A DNA stretch of 64,000 nt, from contig CP048685.1 in the NCBI GenBank assembly GCA_015698285.1, positions 2,232,001 to 2,296,000 on the forward strand. The letters are read 5' to 3'. The position numbers and the translations under genes are program-made. This stretch comes from Candidatus Nitronauta litoralis. GTDB taxonomy: Bacteria; Nitrospinota; Nitrospinia; Nitrospinales; Nitrospinaceae. The notes beneath the pieces are model-generated. The model was not told the origin of the DNA. It saw only the letters and a list, made by a program, of their open reading frames with translations, and ran no database searches. Below are positions 27,277 to 36,405 of the stretch, piece after piece (the stretch's first letter is position 1; each line of letters starts with the position of its first letter).

Positions 27277-28762
27277 ACTGGTACCCTAAAAAAGGTTTAA
27301 CTGCTTCTGCGCCCATTTTTTTTGGGGACATTAGTGGCTCCTGGCCGTTGGCAAGGCAGCGAATCATCATCAGGCCAATTTGTGAGATCGTGACCACTTC
27401 CTGTGAATATGGGTTGTCAAAGGACTGGGCGCAGACCTGAGGAGGATAAAATGCTGCCATTACTCCATGCCGATCTTGTTGGATAAAAGTCATATTCTCA
27501 GCATGATTTAGCCTGCGTGACATGTAAGCGCCATGATCCCCAAAGATAAACAATAAGGCACCTGGGTCCTTCTGTCTTACAAAATTAATTAATGCTTCTA
27601 TTTGCAATGCAACACTCTTGCTGTTGGTGTCGAATCGTTTTTTATAGCTCTCCAGGTCAGATGCCTTTTGGTAAACAAAGTTTTTTGGCGTGTGTTTTGG
27701 TGATATCAAATAAGCCAGGTTAAAGTTGGGCGAGCCATTCTTAATTTGGGACGAAAATTTTGATAGGCAGAAATCGAGCAGATCCTGAGCCAGTTCCGAA
27801 GAGGTCTTTTTTTTGAGACTTCCCTTTAAGAAGTGGCAGACTCCAAAGAAGCCAAATTCCTGCGTCAGTTTAGTTAGAAAACGGCAATGGGGGTAATTGC
27901 TCATAGTAAAATAGTTGTCCAGATAAGGCCCTTTTTCTGTACCAAAATAATGATCGGTATAAAAAAAGTTTAGCGAATAACCATTAGCTTTTAAGATTTG
28001 ATAAAGAGCCCCATTGGAATGGCCTAATAGATACTTTAAAGGATGCTGTTGGTTTTTTTTCCATTCCCCGATATCAAGTGCAATCAGGCTGTTTAAGGAT
28101 GATTGGGTGGGGACGGCATCGGCAAATGCATTTTTGAAGATGCGGGCTTTGTATTGCCTCAAGATATCCGGGTATGCAATGGACTTAAGTCCTAAATATT
28201 TGTTCGCGACCGCTTCTGGAATAAGAGAATCAAAGGACACAAAATAAATATTTGGTGTTTTATTAAACGAGACCTTGTGGATGTTTTTCGGGGCTTCCTG
28301 TAAAGGCGGTGAATTTTTTAAATCAGGGAAAAAGCCTCCATAAAGTGCCAGCAATATAGCCGCTATCGGTGTGATCACCCGGGTGCCGGGGTCGTGTGCT
28401 ATTTGTTGATACATCGCATGGAAAATAAATACAGCCAGCAATAAAACAGCCAATTGATACCCGGACTCCAACTGAATAAAGTTTGTTTCAAAAGTAATGT
28501 ATAGAGAGAAAATATTAAGGGTCGAAAATATCGGGAACAAGCTGCGTGAAATCTTTTTCAGGGAAGCTGCCCTTAAAGAGAAAATAATAATAAACTGGGT
28601 TAATAGAATTAACGCCACATAAGATTTTAAAACACTGGCAGCTTCGTGAGAAAATTCGTCGCGTGAAGAATTGAATGTGAAAAAAAACCAAAAAATGGAT
28701 AGCGAAAGGAGAGTAATAACTTTGGCTGCAAATACAGAATCCAAGCGCTTGATGTAATTCAT
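27269..28762 (-). CDS. Sulfatase-like alkaline phosphatase superfamily membrane enzyme
   Basis: A 497-residue inner-membrane protein. About five N-terminal transmembrane helices (to residue 160) precede a periplasmic catalytic domain. The domain begins NIYFVSFDSLIPEAV (metal Asp); AVPTQSSLNSL is the likely nucleophile region, with Thr or Ser rather than the Cys of type I sulfatases, and LFIFGDHGAYMSRR holds the metal-binding Asp-His. The layout resembles phosphoethanolamine or phosphoglycerol transferases. The ATG at 28762 follows AAGGAAAA. It heads a coupled unit with the YIDPGTGG protein and the methyltransferase. Confidence 0.8.
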   Translation of the reverse strand: MNYIKRLDSVFAAKVITLLSLSIFWFFFTFNSSRDEFSHEAASVLKSYVALILLTQFIIIFSLRAASLKKISRSLFPIFSTLNIFSLYITFETNFIQLESGYQLAVLLLAVFIFHAMYQQIAHDPGTRVITPIAAILLALYGGFFPDLKNSPPLQEAPKNIHKVSFNKTPNIYFVSFDSLIPEAVANKYLGLKSIAYPDILRQYKARIFKNAFADAVPTQSSLNSLIALDIGEWKKNQQHPLKYLLGHSNGALYQILKANGYSLNFFYTDHYFGTEKGPYLDNYFTMSNYPHCRFLTKLTQEFGFFGVCHFLKGSLKKKTSSELAQDLLDFCLSKFSSQIKNGSPNFNLAYLISPKHTPKNFVYQKASDLESYKKRFDTNSKSVALQIEALINFVRQKDPGALLFIFGDHGAYMSRRLNHAENMTFIQQDRHGVMAAFYPPQVCAQSFDNPYSQEVVTISQIGLMMIRCLANGQEPLMSPKKMGAEAVKPFLGYQYE

Positions 28763-29666
28763 CCAGTTTTCCTTACAAGGTGCGCCGGTAGATTTGTTCT
28801 GGCAGGAGGGGAGGTGGAAAAATGGCACCCTCGCGCCAGTTCATGAATAAATAAATAGCGTACAATGCTGAAGATTATTGGATATTCGATAAGCAGGTCT
28901 ATAAAAAATTATAAATGTGAAATGGTATGGATTGCAAGCGAAGTGAATTCAAGTCGATTAACTAAGAGACCTTGGCATAATCCCGGTATCAAAGCAGTGT
29001 TGTTCTGAAACAACCGAGTCAAAAAAAAGTGATCGCGAGCGACCAGAGGGAGCGCAGTCGTGGTATTTTCCCTGAACTTTCGTGTCTCGAAGGGGTAGAC
29101 CCAGAGGGGGGTTGTCCATTTCTTCCGGGCGTTGCCCGGCTCTATTGCTTCGTCGCAGTGGCCCCGCAATGGTGCGCACCTTGTTTCAAATTGTGCAAAG
29201 CTCTCGTTAATTAAGGGGGATACTCAGGTCACACTAACCCGAAATCAGATAAAAATACTGTTTTTACAGAATCGGAGACACTATATTTTGTTCTTGTTCA
29301 GTTCTGGTCTACCGGCGCCACATTTTAGCCTCGTAAGGTCTGAATCTCCTGACCATTCACCAAAAAATCCTGCATAAATTCAGGGGTTTCCCGAAGTCCA
29401 CAGGGTTCCAAGGCTTATTTTAAATAATTTCCCGCCTTGCCATCGAATTAAAGCCAAAATATCAGGCTTTTAGAAGGTCTCCACCCTTGTTAAGGCTTAA
29501 ATCAGGGGTGAAAAGCCTATACCCTATTTTGTACCCCGTTATTAGCTGTGAGAAACATTTTGAGAAGCAGGAACCGGAAATAAAGACATTTGATTATTAA
29601 AGACTTATTTTGAAAAGGTTTCCGAATCCTTAAAATTTGGTATGCTGTTCCTGCCGAAAATTATCA
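28763..29666. other. Long gene-free interval before nrdJ
   Basis: Nearly 0.9 kb without a supported gene. The right part (29180-29660) is AT-rich and without evident signals. The middle (about 29020-29210) is distinctly GC-rich, contains a CCGGGC-GTT-GCCCGG hairpin (29125-29139) and a repeat-like element (29144-29170). Overlapping short minus-strand frames here look like translations of repeat DNA, not genes. Nothing else was identified. Confidence 0.6.
29125..29170. repeat. Hairpin plus ATTGC-bounded repeat-like element
   Basis: CCGGGC (29125-29130) and GCCCGG (29134-29139) form a tight stem. Next to it, 29144-29170 begins ATTGCTTCGTCGC and ends CCCCGCAAT. Its complement resembles the intergenic repeat of the CATTGCG...GACGAAGCAAT type seen in many bacteria. 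Only one copy lies in the window. Confidence 0.5.
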
Positions 29667-29695
29667 TTGACAATACAACATGTTGTGGCCATAAT
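29667..29695 (+). promoter_or_regulatory. Predicted nrdJ promoter with palindromic operator
   Basis: A perfect -35 box TTGACA (29667-29672) and a -10 box CATAAT (29690-29695) are 17 bases apart. The spacer holds the 12-base perfect palindrome ACAACATGTTGT (29675-29686), ideally placed for repression by a dimeric regulator. NrdR- or LexA-like control would be biologically sensible but the sequence does not closely match either textbook box. The expected leader to the nrdJ start is about 110 bases. Confidence 0.7.
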
Positions 29696-29810
29696 TTTGA
29701 CCGGTACAAAATATGGCGTATGGAGGGTCGTTATCCTGTTTGGCAACATGACAGATTATAAAAGGCCTTTAAACACAATAGTTAGAAACTTTTTCCCGCC
29801 GGAGCTCTAA

Positions 29811-32800
29811 ATGCAAATCCCCCGCTACTTCACAGATACTACAGAAAAATCCCACGGAAGTCCTCGTTTCGAAGAACGTTCTTCCAAAATCACCAATGCA
29901 GATGGCTCTGTAGTCTCCGAAATGGACAAGGTGGTTGTGCCCGAGGGCTGGTCCCAGGTAGCGGTCGACATCATGGCTCAAAAATACTTCCGCAAAGCGG
30001 GAGTTCCTGCCAAAACCCGGCGCAAGGTTGAAGAAGGGGTTCCGGAATGGTTGTGCCCTTCCGAACCCGATAACCAAGCGATGGCCTCCTTGTCCGAATC
30101 GGAGCGATTTAAAGGAGAAGATGATTCCCGGCAGGTGTTCCACCGTATGGCCGGTTGCTGGGCTTATTGGGGCTGGAAAGAAGGTATTTTCTCTTCCGAG
30201 GCGGACGCCAAAAACTACTATGACGAAATGTTCTGGCTTTTGGCCACACAGAGTGGAGCCCCCAACTCTCCGCAATGGTTCAACACCGGGCTGAACTGGG
30301 CCTATGGTATCGAAGGACCCCCACAAGGCCATTACTACACCGATTCAGAAACTGGTGTCACTCAGAAATCTAAAACAGCCTACGAGCGCCCGCAACCGCA
30401 TGCATGTTTCATTCAGGCGATTAATGATGACCTTGTAGGCGAGGGCGGCATCATGGATCTTTGGACCCATGAAGCGCGTCTTTTCAAATACGGATCCGGA
30501 ACGGGCACCAATTTCTCTAAATTGCGGGGAGCAGGTGAACCCTTGTCGGGTGGAGGACAATCGTCCGGTCTGATGAGTTTTCTTAAAATCGGAGATCGCG
30601 CTGCCGGTGCGATTAAATCCGGAGGCACAACCCGTCGGGCAGCCAAAATGGTGACTCTGGATGTTGACCACCCGGACATCGAGGAATACGTCGAATGGAA
30701 GGTGAAAGAGGAGCGCAAGGTAGCTGCTCTGGCTGTGGGCAGCAAGATCTGCCGTAAACATTTAAAGGCTGTTCTTGCCGCATGCTGGGCCTGGGACAAC
30801 GACGCCGAGCGGTTCGACATCAAAAAGAACAAGAAACTGAAGAAAGCTTTACGGGATGCCTGCCGTGATTATGTTCCGGAAAACTACCTGTTTCGTATCA
30901 TTCAACTGGGCCAACAGGACGTCAAGGATATCGAATTTGAAGAGTTCGACACCAACTGGACATCCGAAGCTTATCAAACTGTCGCGGGGCAGAACTCCAA
31001 TAACTCGGTTCGTCTGACCAACGATTTCCTGCTGGCAGTGGAGCGGGATGGAGATTGGAACCTTATAGGACGGACCACCGGAAAACCGACCAAATCACTT
31101 AAGGCCCGTGACCTGTGGCGTAGTATCAATGAAGCTTCGTGGATGTGTGCTGATCCGGGTGTCCAGTTCGATACCACCATTAATGAATGGCACACCTGCC
31201 CCGAAGGCGGCCGCATCAACGCGTCGAATCCATGCTCGGAGTATATGTTCCTGGACGATACCGCCTGCAACCTGGCGTCTATCAACCTGATGCGCTTTTT
31301 CGATGCCGAAGCCTGCCGGTTCGACATTCCCGCTTTTGAAACCGCTTGCCGGTTGTGGACCATCACTCTCGAAATTTCAGTAATGATGGCTCAGTTCCCG
31401 AGCCGATCTATTGCGCAGAAAAGTTTTGAATATCGCACTCTGGGTCTGGGGTATGCCAACCTTGGTACGGTGTTGATGGTATCTGGCACTCCTTACGATT
31501 CTGATGAATCGCAGGCTATCACCGGCGCAATTTCTTCAATTCTCACCGGGGTTGCCTATACCACTTCCGCAGAAATAGCAAAGGAACTGGGAGCATTTCC
31601 TCGTTATGAGGAAAACAGCCAGCACATGTTACGTGTAATGCGCAACCACCGTCGTGCCACCTACAATTCTGGTTCCCATGATTACGAAGGCGTGACCACA
31701 CTGCCACAAGCTATTGATCCTGATTTCTGCCCGGAATATATGCGGGAAGCCGCCTGCAAGGCGTGGGATAAGGCTTTGGAGATGGGAGAAAAGTATGGTT
31801 ACCGAAACGCCCAGACCACCTGTATCGCTCCGACCGGCACGATTGGCCTGGTCATGGACTGCGATACAACGGGGATCGAACCTGACTTTGCGCTGGTCAA
31901 ATACAAGAAGCTGGCGGGGGGTGGCTATTTCAAAATCATCAACCAGTCCGTGCCTCTTGCGCTTCGCAATTTGCGCTACACCCACAATCAGGTGCAGGAC
32001 ATCGTCGCTTACTGCGTGGGCGCCGGCAGCTTTGAAAACGCGCCGGGTATCAATCGTGAATCGCTCAAGGAAAAAGGTTTCACCGATACATTGATCGAGG
32101 CTATTGAGTGCGAACTGCCCAAAGCGTTTGACATCACGTTTGCGTTCAACAAATTTGTGCTGGGTGAAGACTTCTGCAAGAACACGCTGGGCCTGAGCGA
32201 GGACCGCCTGAATGCTCTGGACTTCAACCTGCTCAAGGAAATCGGTTTCTCAGAAGACGCGATCCAGAAAGCGAATGATCATGTTTGCGGCACCATGACG
32301 ATTGAAGGGGCACCGCACTTGAAAGTCGAGCATTACCCGGTATTCGATTGCGCAAACAAATGCGGTAAATACGGCAAACGCTTTATCCGGCACGAAGCGC
32401 ACATCTACAAGATGGCCGCTGCCCAGCCGTTTATATCCGGAGCGATTTCCAAAACCATCAACATGCCGAATGAAGCTACCATTGAGGAAGTTGAAAAGGC
32501 TCACATGTTGTCCTGGAAACTGATGCTGAAGGGCACCGCCGTCTACCGCGATGGGTCGAAGCTCAGTCAGCCGCTCAACTCTGTGGCCCGCGAAGATTTT
32601 GCTTTCGACGATCTGGACGAAGAAGAAGTCCGGCAGGATCCGGTCAAGGCAGCTCGAACGATTGTTAAATACATCGAACGGGATGTTAAAAAGGGTTTGC
32701 GCGAAAAACTGCCGATGCGCCGCCGGGGGTATACCCAGAAATCGGTGGTGGGCGGACACAAAATTTATCTTCGCACGGGTGATTATGACAACGGAGATCT

Positions 32801-33443
32801 CGGCGAGATATTCATCGACATGCATAAGGAAGGCGCCGCCTTCCGTAGTCTGATGAACTGCTTCGCGATTGCTATTTCCCTCGGGTTGCAGCACGGTGTC
32901 CCGCTGGAAGAATTCGTCGATGCGTTTGTCTTCACCCGCTTCGAGCCAAACGGAATCGTCACCGGCAATGACAAAATTACGATGGCAACTTCGATCATTG
33001 ATTATATCTTCCGCGAGCTGGCGATTACCTATCTAGGTCGAAATGATCTGGCGCAGGTGACACAGGAAGACTTGCGAGCCGATGCCCTGCAGCGTGGGGG
33101 AGAACTCCTCGATGATGACACGGATTATCCGGATGGTGGAGGAGAACAGCTTGATGGATCTGATCCGAAACTGGAATCAACATCTCCTGAACCTGCAACT
33201 CCGGGTAATGGCAATGGCCATGGTAACGGAAATGGAAATGGAAATGGTCACGGGAATGGCAATGGGCACGCCAAGGGCGAATCGTCTGCGACTGCTGTGA
33301 TGAAAGCCGATACCGCAGTGGTGCTGGCAAAATTAAAAGGATACGAAGGCGATCCTTGCGGAGAATGCGGACAGATGACACTGGTCCGCAACGGGACCTG
33401 CCTGAAATGCGTTTCTTGCGGTGCGACCTCGGGTTGTTCCTAA
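29811..33443 (+). CDS. nrdJ: Adenosylcobalamin-dependent (class II) ribonucleotide reductase
   Basis: Reduces ribonucleotides to deoxyribonucleotides using a B12 radical, with or without oxygen. The 1210-residue protein is of the long class II type. Landmarks: Cys199 in PHACFIQ (redox Cys), NPCSE with Cys475 as thiyl-radical Cys between Asn473 and Glu477, the partner redox Cys in [10 protein letters not shown], and [25 protein letters not shown]. The C-terminal region has an NrdJ-specific domain, then a Gly/Asn/His-rich linker of alternating GN and GH pairs (about residues 1130-1155), and a CGECGQ...CLKCVSCG zinc-type tail. GGAG lies 6 bases before the ATG. Confidence 0.97.
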   Translation: MQIPRYFTDTTEKSHGSPRFEERSSKITNADGSVVSEMDKVVVPEGWSQVAVDIMAQKYFRKAGVPAKTRRKVEEGVPEWLCPSEPDNQAMASLSESERFKGEDDSRQVFHRMAGCWAYWGWKEGIFSSEADAKNYYDEMFWLLATQSGAPNSPQWFNTGLNWAYGIEGPPQGHYYTDSETGVTQKSKTAYERPQPHACFIQAINDDLVGEGGIMDLWTHEARLFKYGSGTGTNFSKLRGAGEPLSGGGQSSGLMSFLKIGDRAAGAIKSGGTTRRAAKMVTLDVDHPDIEEYVEWKVKEERKVAALAVGSKICRKHLKAVLAACWAWDNDAERFDIKKNKKLKKALRDACRDYVPENYLFRIIQLGQQDVKDIEFEEFDTNWTSEAYQTVAGQNSNNSVRLTNDFLLAVERDGDWNLIGRTTGKPTKSLKARDLWRSINEASWMCADPGVQFDTTINEWHTCPEGGRINASNPCSEYMFLDDTACNLASINLMRFFDAEACRFDIPAFETACRLWTITLEISVMMAQFPSRSIAQKSFEYRTLGLGYANLGTVLMVSGTPYDSDESQAITGAISSILTGVAYTTSAEIAKELGAFPRYEENSQHMLRVMRNHRRATYNSGSHDYEGVTTLPQAIDPDFCPEYMREAACKAWDKALEMGEKYGYRNAQTTCIAPTGTIGLVMDCDTTGIEPDFALVKYKKLAGGGYFKIINQSVPLALRNLRYTHNQVQDIVAYCVGAGSFENAPGINRESLKEKGFTDTLIEAIECELPKAFDITFAFNKFVLGEDFCKNTLGLSEDRLNALDFNLLKEIGFSEDAIQKANDHVCGTMTIEGAPHLKVEHYPVFDCANKCGKYGKRFIRHEAHIYKMAAAQPFISGAISKTINMPNEATIEEVEKAHMLSWKLMLKGTAVYRDGSKLSQPLNSVAREDFAFDDLDEEEVRQDPVKAARTIVKYIERDVKKGLREKLPMRRRGYTQKSVVGGHKIYLRTGDYDNGDLGEIFIDMHKEGAAFRSLMNCFAIAISLGLQHGVPLEEFVDAFVFTRFEPNGIVTGNDKITMATSIIDYIFRELAITYLGRNDLAQVTQEDLRADALQRGGELLDDDTDYPDGGGEQLDGSDPKLESTSPEPATPGNGNGHGNGNGNGNGHGNGNGHAKGESSATAVMKADTAVVLAKLKGYEGDPCGECGQMTLVRNGTCLKCVSCGATSGCS

Positions 33444-33862
33444 GCGTTCGCCCTCATCAAAACCTGAGCCACCGCGGTTCAAAGGCCGTAACTTGACTTT
33501 ACCCCTGCCAAAGCCAAGTTACGGCCTTCTCAAATTGTGTGCGCTTATATGATTTTTCTAAAGATAAACTTCTTTGGCCCTGGCATTTCAGAAATACTGG
33601 AATAAAGACCTCTTTTGGGGTGGTGGCCGCCTTCCTTTCTATATCCAAAGGGAATGCCTGATGATGGTGGGCAATTCTGTTCGGAGAGCGTCGGGCCTTA
33701 ACCCGAAAGTAGAAGAAGTTTTGCCATGGATTGCAAACGCGTAACTCGCAAGGTTCGGACTACGCCTAAGCCAGTCCAAAATAATCACCCTCTTTACAAG
33801 AGGGAACATTGTATAAAACCAAAAGCAAAGGTGAGTTTCAGAGTTTTTTAAGAGTCCAGAAG
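33444..33862. other. Gene-free interval after nrdJ
   Basis: About 420 bases with no supported gene. It contains the long stem-loop at 33482-33528; the remainder shows no tRNA, promoter or repeat that could be supported. Confidence 0.5.
33482..33528. terminator. Long stem-loop downstream of nrdJ
   Basis: AAGGCCGTAACTTG (33482-33495) pairs perfectly with CAAGTTACGGCCTT (33515-33528). After one mismatch, CTTT pairs with AAAG, giving a 19-position stem around a 9-base loop. It lies 38 bases past the nrdJ stop and probably ends or protects the transcript. There is no T tract, so intrinsic termination is not assured; it may be a repeat element. Confidence 0.5.
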
Positions 33863-34906
33863 TCAGTTCCCAAGATGCGGTTTGACGCAGCGGAAGCCGA
33901 AGGTGGGGTTGCGCATGTCGGCCGGGACTCGATGCCGAGTTGATAGAATCGCAACCATCGGCGTGGTCCGATAGCCTCCTCCCTTGACCAGTCCCATCCG
34001 TTTGGGCCGTGAAGGAACTGATGTGGATCGGGTTTCCTCCAGTTTATCGGAAAGCGTTTTTCCCAGCATAGGCTTGAACGCTACCGTAGATTCTCCGCTA
34101 TTGACCCACTCCCACACGTTGCCGATCATGTCCATTGATCCGAAAGCACTCGCTCCCGTAGGAAACGACCCCACATTGGCGGGTCCTTTGGAACCATCCT
34201 TGTCGCCGCTGAGGTTGGCACGATCTGATTCGAACCGTTTGCCCCAGGGATAGGGTTGGTTTCGGGTGCCGCGTCCTGCGGCTTCCCATTGTGCTTCAGA
34301 TGGCAGCCGCTTGCCCGTTCGGGCGCAATAGGATTCCGCTTCTTCCAGAGTGATGCCCATTGCCGGGCAGTTTGGGCAGGGGGTACCCCCGGTAAAAGCG
34401 GTTTCATCGTATTCCGAATATAAACGTTTAAACTGCGACACGGTGATTTCGTGTTGGTCGATGTAAAACGCTGGCATCGGCACGGGGTAGAGTGCCTCTT
34501 TGTTGCCGAAGGGTCCACCCGAAACCCGCCTGGCGTTAGTAACAAGATACGATCCTTTCGGTACCAGTACCATGGTAGAGCGATCCGTCCGGTTGATTGT
34601 TGTCGGTAACTGCGACAGGTCTGAAGGATGGTAAGGCGAACCGGTAGGAAGTGATGTGGGTTGGAATACGGGTCGCGATGGGGGCGCTAGGGATTGCGCT
34701 ATGATTTTTTCTTCAACATCCTCTTCAGGAAAGGATTCGTTGTTTTCTTCAACTGCGTTCTGGGGGAGGTCGCTTGTTTTTTGTTGGGGAAAGTGTTCAC
34801 CGGCTACAGGCGGTTTGGTCTTCTTGGAAAACCCACCACCGCAGCCAGCCAAAAGACCGATGACCAACACGGCTGCGATCCACCTGACAGGTTTCCGGTT
34901 ATTCAT
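33863..34906 (-). CDS. Lipoprotein with formylglycine-generating-enzyme-like (SUMF1) domain
   Basis: A 347-residue predicted lipoprotein (lipobox LLAGC). A Pro/Glu-rich spacer to about residue 110 is followed by an FGE-sulfatase fold: STMVLVPKGSYLV, FYIDQHEITVSQFKRLYSEY, GKRLPSEAQWEAAGRG, NVWEWV and a C-terminal FGFRCVKP. The catalytic cysteine pair that true formylglycine-generating enzymes carry before that end is missing (the stretch reads GGGYRTTPMVAILSTRHR). It is therefore probably a binding or structural member. The end overlaps nothing, but its start overlaps the TPR lipoprotein stop by 4 bases (ATGA). Confidence 0.82.
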   Translation of the reverse strand: MNNRKPVRWIAAVLVIGLLAGCGGGFSKKTKPPVAGEHFPQQKTSDLPQNAVEENNESFPEEDVEEKIIAQSLAPPSRPVFQPTSLPTGSPYHPSDLSQLPTTINRTDRSTMVLVPKGSYLVTNARRVSGGPFGNKEALYPVPMPAFYIDQHEITVSQFKRLYSEYDETAFTGGTPCPNCPAMGITLEEAESYCARTGKRLPSEAQWEAAGRGTRNQPYPWGKRFESDRANLSGDKDGSKGPANVGSFPTGASAFGSMDMIGNVWEWVNSGESTVAFKPMLGKTLSDKLEETRSTSVPSRPKRMGLVKGGGYRTTPMVAILSTRHRVPADMRNPTFGFRCVKPHLGN

Positions 34907-35325
34907 CCTGTTTGCTGCCGTTTATTTTCCAGTTTTTTGGACATTTTCCTGAGGCGTCTGAAGATAGCGTATTCTTTTTCAGCTTCGGTTTTTTTTCCAA
35001 GTTGTTCAAGAGCATACCCGAGGCTGTAGTGGGCGTCGAAATGGGTGGGGTCGATACGGATGGCAATGGTGAACTGTTCTACTGCATTTTCATATTCTTT
35101 CTGGACATTAAAGACGCTGCCCAGATGGTAATAGCCTTCGGCGTGTTTTGGATCAGCATCGATCGCCTGCATGAAAGCGACTTTTGCATCCTGTACGTGA
35201 TTGGCTTCGATGGAGACCAATCCTTCCTGGATATATTCATCCCGTGTTTTTGAACCGCATGCCGGAAGAACTAAAAGCAGGGCAAGAAGAAAAATGGAGA
35301 TGCGTATTAGAGCGAAGGGTTTCAT
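34903..35325 (-). CDS. TPR lipoprotein
   Basis: A 140-residue predicted lipoprotein (lipobox VLPAC) with about three TPR units (VQDAKVAFMQAIDADPKHAEGYYHLGSVF and FDAHYSLGYALEQLGKK are within them). The ATG at 35325 is chosen because AGGA lies 5 bases upstream and a clean signal peptide follows. It is translationally coupled to the FGE-like lipoprotein, so the two probably act together at the outer membrane. Confidence 0.83.
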   Translation of the reverse strand: MKPFALIRISIFLLALLLVLPACGSKTRDEYIQEGLVSIEANHVQDAKVAFMQAIDADPKHAEGYYHLGSVFNVQKEYENAVEQFTIAIRIDPTHFDAHYSLGYALEQLGKKTEAEKEYAIFRRLRKMSKKLENKRQQTG

Positions 35326-35402
35326 AGGATTCCTGTATAGGGTGGCGGTATAAAAACTTCCGACCATACTAGAAACTATATCATATTAATAACATGCCCA
35401 TT

Positions 35403-36344
35403 TTAATAAGCCTGTTGCCCCTGAATTTTGATATCAATTGGTTTTTCTCTAAGTGCGTATTCGATAGACTCTTCCATTCCCATGGGGTGGATATTGGGAA
35501 AGACCGAACTTGCGAGCCGGTCCTGCACGATTGTCGGGCTTTTAATACTTTCAATTAATTTCCTACCCACCCGTGCATAGAGCGGAGTTATCAAAGCCAG
35601 CCATAAACTGGATAGCCCGGGAGTGAGGACTGGAACAGGAATCAACAGTCTTTTTAAACCGCGTTTTATTGAATAGGTAGAGATCAAATCTTTATAGGTC
35701 ACCCTATCGCGCCCGCCTATCTGAAACACTTCGTTGTTTTTTGTTTCCAGATAAATGGATTGCACCAGATACTCCAGGACATCGCGTATGCAAATGGGTT
35801 GGGCCAGAACGCTGACCCATTTTGGCATGATCATGACCGGCAGTCTTTCGGACAGGGCTCGCACCATTTCAAACGAAAGGCTCCCGGAACCAATAATAAT
35901 GGAAGCCTGGAATTCGATGACCTGGATTCCCGATCCCCTTAAGATTTCGCCCACCTCTTTTCTGCTTTTTAAATGTGGGGACAAGTCTTTCTCTTCCGGG
36001 TTACCAAGAGCGCCTAGATATATGATCCGTTTTACACCCGCTTTTTTTGCAGCAGTAACGAAATTGATTGCAGCCTTTTTTTCTAGTTGTTCGAAGTTGT
36101 CTTTTTTGTCCAGGTTGTGGACCAGATAATAAACAATGTCGATTCCCTTAAAAACGGAGGAAAGGCTCTCGGCATCGAGAAGGTCTCCAATACGAATATT
36201 GGTTTTGTCTTTGGGATCGAGCTTTTCAACACTTTCTTCGCGAACCAGACAGTGGACGGGAAAATTGGTTTCGGTCAGGCGCTGTACCAGGCTGTGTCCT
36301 ATGTAGCCCGTTGCTCCAGTTATCAGAATATTTTCCTTCCTCAT
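35403..36344 (-). CDS. NAD(P)-binding atypical short-chain dehydrogenase (NmrA-like)
   Basis: A 313-residue protein with a Rossmann nucleotide loop ILITGATGYIGHSLVQ and an acidic/basic beta-strand layout of extended SDR/NmrA proteins. Other landmarks are IVYYLVHNL, IIYLGALGNPE and VIEFQASIIIGSGSLSFEMVR. The canonical YxxxK pair is not evident, as in atypical members that act as reductases, sensors or assembly factors. A GGGAGAAC site precedes the ATG. It lies 61 bp after the CarH-type regulator on the same strand and is the best candidate for co-transcription with it. Confidence 0.8.
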   Translation of the reverse strand: MRKENILITGATGYIGHSLVQRLTETNFPVHCLVREESVEKLDPKDKTNIRIGDLLDAESLSSVFKGIDIVYYLVHNLDKKDNFEQLEKKAAINFVTAAKKAGVKRIIYLGALGNPEEKDLSPHLKSRKEVGEILRGSGIQVIEFQASIIIGSGSLSFEMVRALSERLPVMIMPKWVSVLAQPICIRDVLEYLVQSIYLETKNNEVFQIGGRDRVTYKDLISTYSIKRGLKRLLIPVPVLTPGLSSLWLALITPLYARVGRKLIESIKSPTIVQDRLASSVFPNIHPMGMEESIEYALREKPIDIKIQGQQAY

Positions 36345-36405
36345 TATGTTCTCCCTTTGATCAAATTTTTATAAAAATGGTGAACGTTTGTAATTGATTT
36401 CGCTT

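Noticed and set aside
28909-29179. Overlapping minus-strand frames of 73-86 codons
   Set aside because: They fall in the GC-rich repeat-like island, overlap each other in different frames and have no ribosome site, so they are read as translations of repeat DNA.
28763-29810. Cobalamin riboswitch before nrdJ
   Set aside because: No B12-box-like conserved sequence or the typical multi-stem layout was recognised in the leader or the gap before it.
33863-34906. Functional sulfatase-maturing formylglycine-generating enzyme
   Set aside because: The fold is right but the catalytic Cys pair is absent.
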